Numbered from the stretch's first letter, positions 10,941 to 20,531 are shown. The stretch is DNA of 54,498 bases from Candidatus Omnitrophota bacterium (GCA_016934335.1 JAFGTC010000040.1:1-54498); one strand, 5' to 3'. Made by a program: numbers and translations. Notes: generated by a model not told the origin, from the letters alone.

Positions 10941-12389
10941 TTATACATCTTCTCCTTGCAAGCCATATTTGGCCATGAGGGCGTGGAATTGAGTGCGCTG
11001 CATGCCGACTTCTTCGGAGGCGCGGCTGACATTGCCATGAGACTGCTCCAAGGCCTCGAGGAGAAATCGGCGCTCCACATCCTGAACGGCCGCGTCGCGG
11101 ACCTGGCGTTTGTATTCCTTGAACTGCTCCCATGAACGGGGGATGAGGGATTGAGGAAGGGGAAGAGGTTCGTTTTGGCGGATCTCGTTAGGGAGATCGC
11201 CCGGTTGAATGCGTTCGGAATCGCACAAGATGGCCATTCGTTCAACAATATTCTTCAATTCGCGGACATTTCCCGGCCAGTGATAGGCTTCCATCAGGTA
11301 CATGGCTTCAGGTGTAAAACCCATTACCTTGACAGGGTTTTTCCGGCGGAACTGCTCCAGGAAGGTCATGGCGAGAACCGGGATGTCGCCTTTGCGTTCG
11401 CGCAAGGGGGGAAGATAGATGGGGACGACATTTAACCGATAATATAAATCCTCGCGGAATTCGCCGTCGGCCGTCATTTGCTGGAGGTCGCGGTTGGTCG
11501 CTCCAATGAGGCGGATGTCGACTTCGGTTTCGTAGGCGTCGCCGACTTTTTTTACGCGCCGCGTCTCTAAAACGCGCAGTAGTTTGCCTTGAATCTCCAT
11601 GCTGATGTTGGCCAACTCATCCAAAAAAAGAGTGCCTTTATGAGCGACCTCGAAAAGCCCTTTTTTAGAGGCGACGGCGCCGGAAAACGAACCTTTGACG
11701 TGGCCGAAGAGTTCGCTTTCCAGGAGAGTGGGGGTCAAGGTGCTGCAATCGCATGCGATGAAGGCTTCGTTTTTGCGCGGGCTAAGTTGATGAACGGCGC
11801 GAGCCGCCATTTCTTTGCCCGTCCCGCTTTCGCCGGTCACCAGGACAGTTCCGTCAGTGCGGGCGACGCGCTGGATCAACGAGAAGATCCGCTCCATGGG
11901 GCGGCTGTCGCCGATCATGCCTTCAAATCCAGTGCGCTCTTCGAGTTGTTTGCGCAGAGCGAGATTTTCGCGGATCAAAGCGGATCGCTCCATGACTTTT
12001 TGGATCACGAGGCGCAACTCATCCGGGGTGAAGGGCTTGCTGACATAATCCGCCGCGCCGCGCTTCATGGCCTGGACAGCGCTTTCGACCGTCGAATATC
12101 CGGAAATCATGACCACTTCGGCGGAGATTCCGGAGGCTTTGATTTGCTTCAAAACCTCCAATCCGTCCAAATCTGGCATGACGATGTCGAGCAGAATCAC
12201 ATCGAATTGATCGGTTAACGCATCACTGAGTCCTTTGCGGGAATCCTGATGGGTTTCTACGGCGAATCCGACGCCGCTTAAAATTCGCTTGCAACTCAGG
12301 CAGACGACGGCTTCGTCATCAATCACGAGAATGCGTGCAGGAACATCGCCGTCATTGGGAAGGATGTTTTTCGTAGTGGTCTCGCTCAA
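10941..12389 (-). CDS. NtrC-family sigma54-dependent response regulator
   Basis: A 482-residue transcription activator with the full three-domain plan. The receiver domain (1-125) has phospho-acceptor Asp68 in LLDIVMPDLDG. The AAA+ domain (about 155-395) has Walker A GESGTGKE (186-193), Walker B TLFLDE (253-258) and the arginine-finger region FREDLYYRLNV. The Fis-type helix-turn-helix is at 443-478 (HGNVSRASEEVGMQRTQFHALM). The sigma54-contacting loop, normally GAFTGA, reads GSFSGA (233-238), a conservative variant that keeps the Phe. It lies 161 bases after the histidine kinase gene on the same strand, so the two form a two-component pair. The likely target is the -24/-12 promoter 400 bases downstream. 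Confidence 0.95.
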   Translation of the reverse strand: MSETTTKNILPNDGDVPARILVIDDEAVVCLSCKRILSGVGFAVETHQDSRKGLSDALTDQFDVILLDIVMPDLDGLEVLKQIKASGISAEVVMISGYSTVESAVQAMKRGAADYVSKPFTPDELRLVIQKVMERSALIRENLALRKQLEERTGFEGMIGDSRPMERIFSLIQRVARTDGTVLVTGESGTGKEMAARAVHQLSPRKNEAFIACDCSTLTPTLLESELFGHVKGSFSGAVASKKGLFEVAHKGTLFLDELANISMEIQGKLLRVLETRRVKKVGDAYETEVDIRLIGATNRDLQQMTADGEFREDLYYRLNVVPIYLPPLRERKGDIPVLAMTFLEQFRRKNPVKVMGFTPEAMYLMEAYHWPGNVRELKNIVERMAILCDSERIQPGDLPNEIRQNEPLPLPQSLIPRSWEQFKEYKRQVRDAAVQDVERRFLLEALEQSHGNVSRASEEVGMQRTQFHALMAKYGLQGEDV

Positions 12390-12550
12390 TGTTTTATCCT
12401 TTTACGTCGCTTCAACTCGATTCGCGCCGTTTTTTCCCTCGATCAAGCATAATTATAATAGGCTATTTCAGATCACCAATCACCCTGAAAGGCGTGCCGC
12501 TCCAGGATGAAAAGAGAGGCGGGATCAGCGTTTTTTTATTCAAAACGGTT

Positions 12551-14455
12551 TTATTCAGATTGGGGCAAAACGATTTTAAAAGTCGTTCCCTCGCCGATTC
12601 GGCTTTCGACGTCGATGTCGCCGCCGTGGCTTTGGATGATTCCATAACTGACGCTGAGTCCTAAGCCTGTTCCTTTTCCGACGGGTTTGGTTGTATAAAA
12701 GGGATCGAAGATTTTTTCTTGATCCTCGGCGGCGATTCCGCATCCCGTATCGGAGATCAGGACGGCCACATAGCCGTCTTGATGAGATTGAGTCGTAATG
12801 GTTAAATCCCCGCCGTTCTGCATGGCTTCGCAGGCGTTTAAGCATAGATTGAGCAGAACCTGCTGCAACTGGTTTTTGTCGGCTTTCACCGGCGGGATGG
12901 AGGGATCCAGATTCTGCTGGATTTGCACTTCGCGAAATTCTTTCTGGCTGCGGACCAGTTTGAGCGTCTGTTCGATGACGTCGTTGAAATTGAGCGGTTC
13001 TCGCATCGAAGGCGATTCGCGGGCGAAATCCAGCAAACCGCGCACGATTTCTCGAACGCGGGTGGTTTCTTGAATGATGACGTCCAGATCCTGTCGATCC
13101 TGACTGCTGAAATTCTCGTTTTGGCGAAGGAGGTGGGCAAAGGTTAAAACGCCGGTCAGGGGATTGTTGATTTCATGGGCGATGCCGGCCGCCAAACGGC
13201 CGATGGAGGCCAGTTTTTCGCTCTGGCCGATCTGCTGGCGGGTGGTTTGTTTGAGCTGCTCCTCACGCTGCCGGACGGCGTCGGCCATTTGATTGATGAC
13301 TTTGCACAGATCGCCCATTTCGCCAGTGGGTTTTTCTTTCACTCGCGCCGAAAGATCGCCGTCGATGACCTGGTGCGCCATCCGGATGATGGGGCCGATG
13401 GGCTTCAGGATTTGCTTCGTCGCCAATCCAAGAACAAACAGGCTGATAAGGGTTATGACGGCGACCGTGACTAAAAAGAACACTACGATCAAGTTGCGGA
13501 TTTGCAAATAGGGCTTTTCGAGCACTCCCACATACAGAGCGCCGATAATTTGACCGGAGGGATCGCGGATGGGTCCGTAGGCGGTGATGTACCAATCATT
13601 GACGACAAAGGCGCGCTTGGCCCAAATTTCTCCTTTATTTAAGACCTGTTCATAGACTTCCGAACTCAATCGCGTACCGATGGCGCGCTTTCCGTCTTTC
13701 GTGGGGACATTGGTGGAAATTCGCAGATCGCTTTGAAAAATCGTCGCCATGCCGACGTCTTTGCCGTCATGGGTATGGCTTTGAAACACTTCATCACGGA
13801 TCGAGTCGACGATGTCATAGCGGCGATTCAATAAAATAGCGCCATAAAGAACGCCTTTCACTTCGCCGTTTCCCTGCCGATTTCGAACCGGGGCGGCGGC
13901 GGCGATCATCATGCCGTTCAATTCGACGGCTTTTTGAATGGGCAGGGCCGCCGGCGTATCTTGAATTTTCATGAAAGCCTGTTGGGCAAGTTGCCGGTTT
14001 TCCCGCGCTAATTCATCTTGAGAGACAATGATGGTTCCGCTCATGGTCTCAGCGTGTTTCAGCGCTCCGGCGATAATGGGATTGTTAAGTACATTATCCC
14101 CGCGCACATCGGGATTATGGGCGCGGTAGATCACCGCGCCGTCGGTTCCAACAAAAGACAAAACGTCCAAGGGAATCTCGAGGGCGTCATATACTTCGTT
14201 AAGGTTTTGATGCAATTGAGCCAAATCCTGCGTTTCTACCGCTTGTTGGACATAAAATGAGCGAAGGTTTCGCTCCACCGCCTCCAGATAATCGTTGTAA
14301 ACCCGGCGCGCCGAGTTGAGATCCAGCCGGACGCGCGTTTGAACTTCATCGATCAAAACGTTTCCCACATGAAGCGCTGTAATCAGAGCAAGAATCGAGT
14401 TGGCCGCCAAGATAATGCCTATCATCCAAACGGTCAAACGGAATCGAATCGTCAT
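12551..14455 (-). CDS. Sensor histidine kinase with Cache, HAMP, HisKA and HATPase domains
   Basis: A 634-residue inner-membrane kinase. Transmembrane helix 1 is at about 8-28 and helix 2 at about 322-346. Between them lies a periplasmic double-Cache-like sensor of about 290 residues (DGAVIYRAHNP; GPIRDPSGQIIGALYVGV). HAMP is at about 347-400 and the phospho-acceptor is His427 in AAGIAHEINNPL. ATP-binding boxes follow: NQLQQVLLNLCLNACEAM, DTGCGI and GKGTGLGLS. Cache domains of this type sense small organic ligands. It stands first in a minus-strand series with the NtrC-type regulator and presumably phosphorylates Asp68 of that protein, and perhaps Asp56 of the REC/GcvH-like protein. Confidence 0.95.
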   Translation of the reverse strand: MTIRFRLTVWMIGIILAANSILALITALHVGNVLIDEVQTRVRLDLNSARRVYNDYLEAVERNLRSFYVQQAVETQDLAQLHQNLNEVYDALEIPLDVLSFVGTDGAVIYRAHNPDVRGDNVLNNPIIAGALKHAETMSGTIIVSQDELARENRQLAQQAFMKIQDTPAALPIQKAVELNGMMIAAAAPVRNRQGNGEVKGVLYGAILLNRRYDIVDSIRDEVFQSHTHDGKDVGMATIFQSDLRISTNVPTKDGKRAIGTRLSSEVYEQVLNKGEIWAKRAFVVNDWYITAYGPIRDPSGQIIGALYVGVLEKPYLQIRNLIVVFFLVTVAVITLISLFVLGLATKQILKPIGPIIRMAHQVIDGDLSARVKEKPTGEMGDLCKVINQMADAVRQREEQLKQTTRQQIGQSEKLASIGRLAAGIAHEINNPLTGVLTFAHLLRQNENFSSQDRQDLDVIIQETTRVREIVRGLLDFARESPSMREPLNFNDVIEQTLKLVRSQKEFREVQIQQNLDPSIPPVKADKNQLQQVLLNLCLNACEAMQNGGDLTITTQSHQDGYVAVLISDTGCGIAAEDQEKIFDPFYTTKPVGKGTGLGLSVSYGIIQSHGGDIDVESRIGEGTTFKIVLPQSE

Positions 14456-14787
14456 TATTGCGCCATCCCTTGCTGAAAGAGTCTTTTCAAACCTGATCGA
14501 GCGATGTCTCGCTTATCCTGTCAAGCATAGCATCGGATCAATCTCGGGATGAGGCGTGGGAAATAATCAAGCTGACATGCGATCCGTCAATGACATTTAC
14601 ATATATCAATCTTATTTGAACGGTCTTCATTAAAACGTTGAGGCAAGAGAGACAAAGAGAAACCGGTGAGACAAACATAGCGGCCGCTGATCAATCCACA
14701 AGTCGGATAGATGGCAGAAATATAAAGAAGAAAGGTAAAAAATACGTCTTTTTTAATAAAATCGCTTCATTCGGCGATATGTATCCC
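14456..14787. other. 332-base gene-free region upstream of the histidine kinase
   Basis: No convincing gene. On the minus strand a TTGACA near 14519-14524 could be a -35 element for the kinase gene, but no good -10 follows at 16-18 bases. A short hairpin (ATCGC / GCGAT, 14761-14778) followed on the minus strand by TTTATT could be a weak terminator for the gene ending at 14788. Confidence 0.4.
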
Positions 14788-15822
14788 TCATGGATTGGAA
14801 GAAGGGGGCGCAGAGGAAGAGCGCATTTCCTGCAATTTTTGGCGCTTCATCGAATTCAACATTTCCTGATATTCCTGTTTGGCGGCGGCTTGTATGGGAG
14901 GCAGCCAATTGGGGCCCATTTCGAAGTTGGACGATCCCAGAATATGGTAATCATAAGGAGAGGCGTCCATGACGGGGAATTCGGGTTTGGGGCGGATATT
15001 GACGTCTAATTTTCCTTTGGCCAGGATAAAGAGCAGGAGAAATTCGGGTTGGATGTTTGTTTCCGGGATGAGGCTTATGCATTTAAAGGTTTGATCTTTT
15101 TCGACTTGGCCGTAGTTGCGCCAGAGGATCGAGCCTTCGGCGCCCACGACGGCCGCTCCCACCCAATAATCCAAGGGAGCGGTGGGCATGATCACATTTT
15201 CGCGCGCGGTGAAGCTTCCGGTCACGGTAAAATATTTATCCTGAAGTTTTTTTGGATCGGGCGGCGAATTGGCCTGCATGCCGGGAGAGGCAAATAGTTT
15301 TTTGGCGAACAGGTTTAAATCGATCATGCCGAAGGAGATGTTGTCGAACTCGAGCGGTTCGGGGTGAATCATGACATGGGAGGCGGCGACGACCAGGTTA
15401 TTAGGAACAGAAAATCCGATCCGGTTGTCAGGGCCGTATTCAATGAAAGGGAAGACAATCAGTTCCGGATTGTAAAAGGATGTCGGTTTTTGATTGGAAG
15501 GGGGCGTTTTGGCGGCCGCCGGGGATTTGGGCGCCGGTTTGTTGATCGCGTCTAATTTGTATTGATTATAGATTTTTTGAGCGGAGCTCAAATAGCGGAA
15601 GGGGCCTTTGTAGTTGGATCCGACAAGCACCCAGAATGTGTTGCGAAATTCAAAAAAGATGACGCCGTCGCTTTTCGCTTTTTCGACATCGGCCAGGGTT
15701 TCGCAATGGACTACGTCATCCGGAGTAAGGACGGTTTCGTTTTGCGCGAAAGGCGCGGCGGAAATCGATCCGAAAACGGCGATTATGAACAAGAAGATAT
15801 AAACACGCTTAAAACCAGTCAT
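14788..15822 (-). CDS. Secreted protein of unknown function
   Basis: A 344-residue protein with an N-terminal signal peptide (VYIFLFIIAVFGSISAAPFAQ). A short region of about 50 residues (EFRNTFWVLVGSNYKGPFRYLSSAQ) is followed by a Pro/Ala-rich linker (PAPKSPAAAKTPP, about 97-115). A larger beta-rich domain of unknown family follows (FIEYGPDNRIGFSVPNNLVVAASHVMIHPEP, broken here only by turns; later WVGAAVVGAEGSILW). The C-terminal 50 residues are charged and helical. AAAGGAG sits 9 bases before the start. It stands alone on the minus strand, 332 bases upstream of the kinase gene. I recognise no catalytic motif, and it may be lineage-specific. Confidence 0.75.
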   Translation of the reverse strand: MTGFKRVYIFLFIIAVFGSISAAPFAQNETVLTPDDVVHCETLADVEKAKSDGVIFFEFRNTFWVLVGSNYKGPFRYLSSAQKIYNQYKLDAINKPAPKSPAAAKTPPSNQKPTSFYNPELIVFPFIEYGPDNRIGFSVPNNLVVAASHVMIHPEPLEFDNISFGMIDLNLFAKKLFASPGMQANSPPDPKKLQDKYFTVTGSFTARENVIMPTAPLDYWVGAAVVGAEGSILWRNYGQVEKDQTFKCISLIPETNIQPEFLLLFILAKGKLDVNIRPKPEFPVMDASPYDYHILGSSNFEMGPNWLPPIQAAAKQEYQEMLNSMKRQKLQEMRSSSAPPSSNP

Positions 15823-16138
15823 GAGAGGGCGTGCTCCTTTGAAAATTTAAAGATCAATTCATTATACATGATAAAGGAAAATCCAGGGGGAAGCCCTGGC
15901 GTTTTCTCACTGCGCTCCGTAGGAATTTGCCGCCTTTTGGGGCAAAATACGGAGAAATCCTTCATCCGAATGGTTCGGATCGAATCTACTTGTAGAGAGT
16001 AGCACAAGGCGTTTCAATCGACTATTCGGAGCATGATTGATTCAGGAAATTTAAATCGGATGGTTATTGGAATATTCAGTGTATTCTACACCCGAAATAT
16101 TTCATAGAAATTTTTGAAATCATCAGAATGGCGAAGAA
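15823..16138. other. 316-base divergent intergenic region with two hairpins
   Basis: No gene is seen between the two divergent genes. CCAGGG (15883-15888) pairs with CCCTGG (15894-15899). A longer two-stem hairpin spans 15915-15954: CTCCGTA with TACGGAG outside, TTTGCC with GGCAAA inside. TATAAT on the minus strand (15861-15866) lies 40 bases before the gene that starts at 15822 and could be its -10 box, but no matching -35 is evident. Confidence 0.5.
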
Positions 16139-17956
16139 ATGCATCCATCGAGAAACCCCGAGATAGAGCGGCGAAACCTTGAATTGATTCGCTCGCTCTA
16201 TCCTTCTTACGCGGAAATTCTATCCTCCATCCATCCTGAAACTGCGCCGTACAAAATTGAATCCATTTCGTCCGATGCGTTTGCGTGTCAAAAAAAAGGG
16301 CCGGACGGCGGGGCGCATTGGCTGCATGGCCCTGATAATCCTTGGTAGTGGGCGGAATCGCAGATTCGGCAGGTGAATTGGGACGCTCAACGGACTTTTC
16401 TGGTGCTGCGCCCCGGTTTGGGATATGTGCCGTTCACTCTTTACCCGCGATTGCGTAAAGGCCGAACGGCACAGCGGATGTTGTTGGTGGAGGATCGAGC
16501 CGATTTATTTCGATTGTCGCTGATGTTGTTCGATTGGACCGATCTACTACGTTCGGATCGAACCATTTTTATTCTGACCGATCGATTGCCGGAGGCGGCG
16601 CTGCAGTTTTTCACCCAGAATCCGGTGGCCATTCTTCCTCCGATGTCGGTCATGTGCGGATGCGTCTGGGGGGATGAAGAGCGTACATTGATGAGCGCAC
16701 TGCAGCCGAAAATCCAAGAAATGGCGAAGACGGTCAACGGCGCCGCGCGCCAATACATCGGCGAACTGCACCAGCATTACCGACGCGCCGCTCTTTCGCC
16801 TGAACGGAAAAAGAAAGTGGTGATGGTGGAGCCGGAGCACGATTATCTGGCGAATCCCATCGCTCAGGCGTTTGAGGAAGAGGGCTGGTCGGTGGAAAAG
16901 TTTAAGGGGAACCGGCGCCTGCTGCGATTTTTGAATCCCTACGTCTGGCTGCTTTATACGCGAGAGCATTTTCCCGATCTTTTACTCTGGATGAATCGGA
17001 ATACGCTCTCGCCGGAAGGCGCCCAGGAACTGAGACCTCTCCCCGTACAAAAAATCCTCTGGTTTTTGGACAGCCCCAAGAGAGTGCAGACTTCTCGAGA
17101 AGAATTGACGGCGACGGACGCCTATTTTTCGTTTGATCATACTTATCTCCCTTATTTGAAAGAGATATCGGATAAAGAAGGATTTCCCCTTTCGACGGCG
17201 GCGGGGATTCGACCGCGGCCGGAGTGCGAACCGGGGAAGCAATGGCCGGAGAGAGAAGGTCCGGATATTGGATTTATGGGAGCGCTGGGGGCTGATCGTT
17301 TTCAGGACGTGCGGTGGTTTTGGCGGCGGCGCGATCCCGATTTTGTGCAGATTCTCGACCGGATTGTCGAAGAATATCTGGCTGATCCGAGCCGGACGTT
17401 GGAAGAACGCTACCAAGATTCTCCGGGGCGAGAGAGGCTTCCGTACAGCGGCTTCGTAGTGCTTTATCTGGAAGAAAGAAGCACGTATCTTCGCCGGCTG
17501 CGCACTTTGAAGCGGTTGTGCGATTTCGGCCTGGCTACTTACGGGGCGAAGGAGTGGTCGAATCCGGAATGGGCGGAAGAGTTGGCTTCCTGTTATTCGC
17601 ATAAGCAGCCGTCTTATGAGACCGATCTTCCGACCGTGTATTTTCACACCAGGATCAATGTGAATATATTCCATGCGCAGTGCGTGGATTCGACCAATCC
17701 CCGCGTGTACGATGTTTTGGCGGCCGGCGGCTTTTTGTTGACGGAATATCGCCCGCAAATCGAGAAGGAATTTCTGATCGGCGAGCATTTAGACTGTTTT
17801 CGAAGTCCTGAAGAGGCGAGGCAAAAAGCGAAGTTTTATTTGGAGCATCCCGAAAAACGGGAAGAGATCGCGCGGGCGGGGCAGGAATTTGTATTGAATC
17901 ATGCGACGTATCGGCATCGAATCAGGGAAATGTTGTCGCGCATTCCCTGCAAATGA
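16139..17956 (+). pseudogene. CgeB-like glycosyltransferase frame interrupted by one in-frame TAG
   Basis: One reading frame runs from ATG 16139 to the stop at 17956 and is broken only by TAG at 16346-16348. The part before it (69 residues, NPEIERRNLELIRSLYP, ending HWLHGPDNPW) and the part after it (WAESQIRQVNWDAQ, then FLVLRPGLGYVPF) read as one N-terminal domain resembling that of flagellin-type (MptE/Maf-like) glycosyltransferases. The C-terminal half is a CgeB/DUF3880-type GT-B domain (NIFHAQCVDSTNPRVYDVLAAGGFLLTEYR, here listed only to show its order). A GTG at 16373 could restart translation and give 527 residues, but no Shine-Dalgarno sequence precedes it. Other genes here end in TAG, so general recoding is unlikely. 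It is a recent nonsense mutation, a restart product, or a sequencing error. Confidence 0.75.
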
Positions 17957-18053
17957 AGGGGCGAGACGGGATTCTCTCGCTCGACGAATCCGTTCGGGAA
18001 TGCTATAACGGAGACCGGGCTTATTGTTCTGACCAAGTTCATTATTAAAGAAT

Positions 18054-18578
18054 ATGTTGATGAATCATTCTTATTTTACTATTGTGTGTATGATCATCGC
18101 TTTGGCGGCCGGATGCAGCGACGATGAGAGAAACAGTGAAAATTCGCGGCCGCCGGGGGCATTGGGACCATTGCAAACTGTCGAATTCGAATTAGGCGGC
18201 GTTACTGTGGAGATCGAGGTTGCAATTACGCAAGCCGAGCAAATGCAGGGGCTTATGTATCGAGAATCCATGCCCGAAAATCACGGAATGCTGTTCGTGA
18301 ATGAGCAGCCCCGCTATCTCAGTTTTTGGATGAAAAACACGCGAATCCCTCTTTCGATCGCGTTTATCCGCGACGACCTGGTTATCAGCAATATTGAGAA
18401 TATGAAGCCTCAAACGGGATCCTTCGAGCCGGTCGAACGCTATCATTCGCGATATAAATGCTTATACGCCCTGGAGATAAATGAAGGCTGGTTTGAGCAG
18501 CACGGGATCAAAGCGGGCGAAAAAATCGATTTGCCTTTGGAAAAAATCGAGCAGATCGCATCCTCAAAAAAACAGTAG
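18054..18578 (+). CDS. DUF192 family lipoprotein
   Basis: A 174-residue exported lipoprotein. The signal peptide ends in the lipobox LAAGC with the lipidated Cys at 21. The mature part is a complete DUF192 domain, a compact beta-barrel of about 110 residues with unknown biochemical role. Its signature is clear: QMQGLMYRESMPENHGMLF, then FWMKNTRIPLSIAFI and the C-terminal ALEINEGWFEQHGIKAG. The ATG at 18060 is an equally possible start; neither has a strong ribosome binding site. It lies 97 bases after the interrupted glycosyltransferase and 47 bases before the next secreted protein on the same strand. Confidence 0.88.
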   Translation: MLMNHSYFTIVCMIIALAAGCSDDERNSENSRPPGALGPLQTVEFELGGVTVEIEVAITQAEQMQGLMYRESMPENHGMLFVNEQPRYLSFWMKNTRIPLSIAFIRDDLVISNIENMKPQTGSFEPVERYHSRYKCLYALEINEGWFEQHGIKAGEKIDLPLEKIEQIASSKKQ

Positions 18579-18625
18579 CATCCTACGAATCTTTTACTTT
18601 TCATTTGGAGCAAAAGGGAGGTTGA

Positions 18626-20470
18626 ATGATGAAATTTCGTTATGGTTGGATCGCATTTTTGATTTGTTTGACGGCTCTATCCGCCCTGGGACAAAGTCGC
18701 ATCGAATCCGTAGCCAGTTTGGATGTTTCGGCGGGCGTTCTGTGGATCGACGGCGATACGCTGTATGTGGGCGGATCGGATAAACTGCGGATTTACGACA
18801 TCAGCAACCGCGCCAGCCCGAGTTATCAAGGAGGGTTTAATGTCACATCGAATATAGTGAGTATTACGAACGTCGGTAATGTCGTGATTGCCGGGCTGGA
18901 CAGCAGGGAGGATCCGAATTTATTGATCGTCGACGCCAGCGATAGAACCAATCCCACTCTGCTTTTTGAGAGGCGGACGGACCAGGAGAGAAAGATCCTA
19001 CAAGTCCTGCGAGCGCAGGGGCGGAATATATTCATTGGTTTGGACGATGTGGCGATTCAAATCGCCGAATTGGACGAAAACAACGATATCAAACAAATCA
19101 TTGGGAGTTTGGAAGTTTTTTCGATCATTACGGATATTCGAATTGCTGGAAGCCGGGCGTTTGTTTCTACGTGGGACAGCATCATGGTCGTAGATATCAG
19201 CGACCCGACCGATTTGAGATTGGTGAAAGAAATCATCACGGACGACGCCAATAACCGCCTGTCCATAGACGGGACGATTCTCGCCTCGGCGTTCGGATAT
19301 ACAGGCGTGCGATTTTACGATATTTCCAATCCGGATAATCCAACGGAAATCAATACGGTTTACGTGGATCAAAATGAAGTTTTGAGCGTTTCGCTGCGTC
19401 AGAAATTCTGTTATGCAGCGACCTATTTTACGAAAATGGATTATCTGGATCTGAACGGCGGCCTGCGCATTTTAGATTACGAAAATCTCAACAACATCCA
19501 TAATATTTATTACAATGACGATCCTCGGAGCGCTTGGGATGTAATTGCTTATGACGGTTATGTCTATGTCGCGGAAGACGTGTCGCTTAGCGTATTCCGT
19601 CACGGCCCGTTGGGCGAGCGCCCCACGGCGACGCCGATTATTCCCACCAACACGCCGACGCCGACCCATACGCCCACGCCGACCAACACGCCGCCTTTGC
19701 TGGTTACGCCGACGCCGACCGAGGGAGGGGTCGTTCCTCCGACGAACACGCCCGTCCCGCCGACCAGTACGCCCGTCCCGCCGACACCGACGAACACGCC
19801 GACGAACACGCCGATCCCGGCGCAGCCGACGAATACGCCCATTCCATCCGCGCCGACGCCGACCCATACGCCTGCTCCGGTTCAGCCGACGAATACGCCC
19901 TCTACCTCGACGGGAGAACTGCCGGCGGCTTTGTTTACGGCGGATTTTGACGGCCCGCTTTTGGCGCATGAACAATTTGTGGCGCAGGTTCCTTTTAATC
20001 CCGGATTCATTCTGGCGCAAAATGAAATTGGATCGATACCCTCCGACAACGCGTTTGACGGCGCTACGAACGGTCGCGGTTTGAGCGTGACGGTCAATCC
20101 GGGCGAGGCCGTCATGTTCATGGGGCCTTATTTATCCTTGGAGCCCGGCGTTCCGGGGCTGCTGCGCGTCAATGTCCGCTCCACCGGCGGCGGCGTCAGC
20201 GTAGCGCTGGCCGCGTTGGACGGTTCGTTCGATGGTTCCGTGTCGAGCAATATTCCCGCAGACAGTATGGTTTTCAACGGCGCGTATAAACGGATGGCTC
20301 TGGTCTATAAAGCGCCCAGCAACGGCGTCATCCCCATTCTGCAGGCGGCGGCGAACGTCAATCTGAGCGGGCCGGTTATGATTTATTTCGATAATTTCGA
20401 ACTGATTCCTCTGCCGCCGGGAGTCTGCGTTCCAGCGGAAGCGCTCGGGGCGGGCGGCATTGCGCCTTGA
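18626..20470 (+). CDS. Secreted LVIVD-repeat propeller protein with PT-rich linker
   Basis: A 614-residue exported protein. GGGAGG lies just upstream of ATG 18626 (a second ATG follows at once), and a signal peptide ends near LSALGQ. Residues about 25-330 carry LVIVD-type beta-propeller repeats: LRIYDISNRASP, LLIVDASDRTNP, IMVVDISDPTDL, VRFYDISNPDNP, LRILDYENL. Residues about 331-428 are a low-complexity Pro/Thr/Asn linker (PTNTPTPTHTPTPTNTP). The remaining 185 residues look like a carbohydrate-binding-type beta-sandwich (FTADFDGPLL to YFDNFELIPL). Such propellers are common surface proteins; the linker suggests an extended or glycosylated tether. A bidirectional terminator separates it from the convergent gene. 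Confidence 0.85.
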   Translation: MMKFRYGWIAFLICLTALSALGQSRIESVASLDVSAGVLWIDGDTLYVGGSDKLRIYDISNRASPSYQGGFNVTSNIVSITNVGNVVIAGLDSREDPNLLIVDASDRTNPTLLFERRTDQERKILQVLRAQGRNIFIGLDDVAIQIAELDENNDIKQIIGSLEVFSIITDIRIAGSRAFVSTWDSIMVVDISDPTDLRLVKEIITDDANNRLSIDGTILASAFGYTGVRFYDISNPDNPTEINTVYVDQNEVLSVSLRQKFCYAATYFTKMDYLDLNGGLRILDYENLNNIHNIYYNDDPRSAWDVIAYDGYVYVAEDVSLSVFRHGPLGERPTATPIIPTNTPTPTHTPTPTNTPPLLVTPTPTEGGVVPPTNTPVPPTSTPVPPTPTNTPTNTPIPAQPTNTPIPSAPTPTHTPAPVQPTNTPSTSTGELPAALFTADFDGPLLAHEQFVAQVPFNPGFILAQNEIGSIPSDNAFDGATNGRGLSVTVNPGEAVMFMGPYLSLEPGVPGLLRVNVRSTGGGVSVALAALDGSFDGSVSSNIPADSMVFNGAYKRMALVYKAPSNGVIPILQAAANVNLSGPVMIYFDNFELIPLPPGVCVPAEALGAGGIAP

Positions 20471-20494
20471 ATACAGTGAAATAGAGTAAATTGA

Positions 20495-20531
20495 AAAAGC
20501 CGAAGCGGGATTTCGATTCGCTTCGGCTTTT
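20495..20531. terminator. Bidirectional terminator between convergent genes
   Basis: Thirteen-base perfect arms (AAAAGCCGAAGCG / CGCTTCGGCTTTT) around an 11-base centre. The stem is flanked by A on one side and T on the other, so it can stop transcription from either strand. It lies between the stops at 20470 (+) and 20535 (-). Confidence 0.88.

Noticed and set aside
16346..16348. Pyrrolysine or recoded TAG
   Set aside because: TAG is the normal stop of several genes here (for example at 4297, 8191, 18578 and 52684), and no pyl gene or downstream recoding element is visible. A nonsense mutation or base error is simpler.
17961..17980. GCGAGA / TCTCGC hairpin after the interrupted glycosyltransferase
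   Set aside because: The stem has 6 bp and no T run; a terminator is not supported.
19472..20020. Arg/Gly-rich antisense frame opposite the PT-linker
   Set aside because: It is the complement of Pro/Thr codon repeats and shows only low-complexity sequence.
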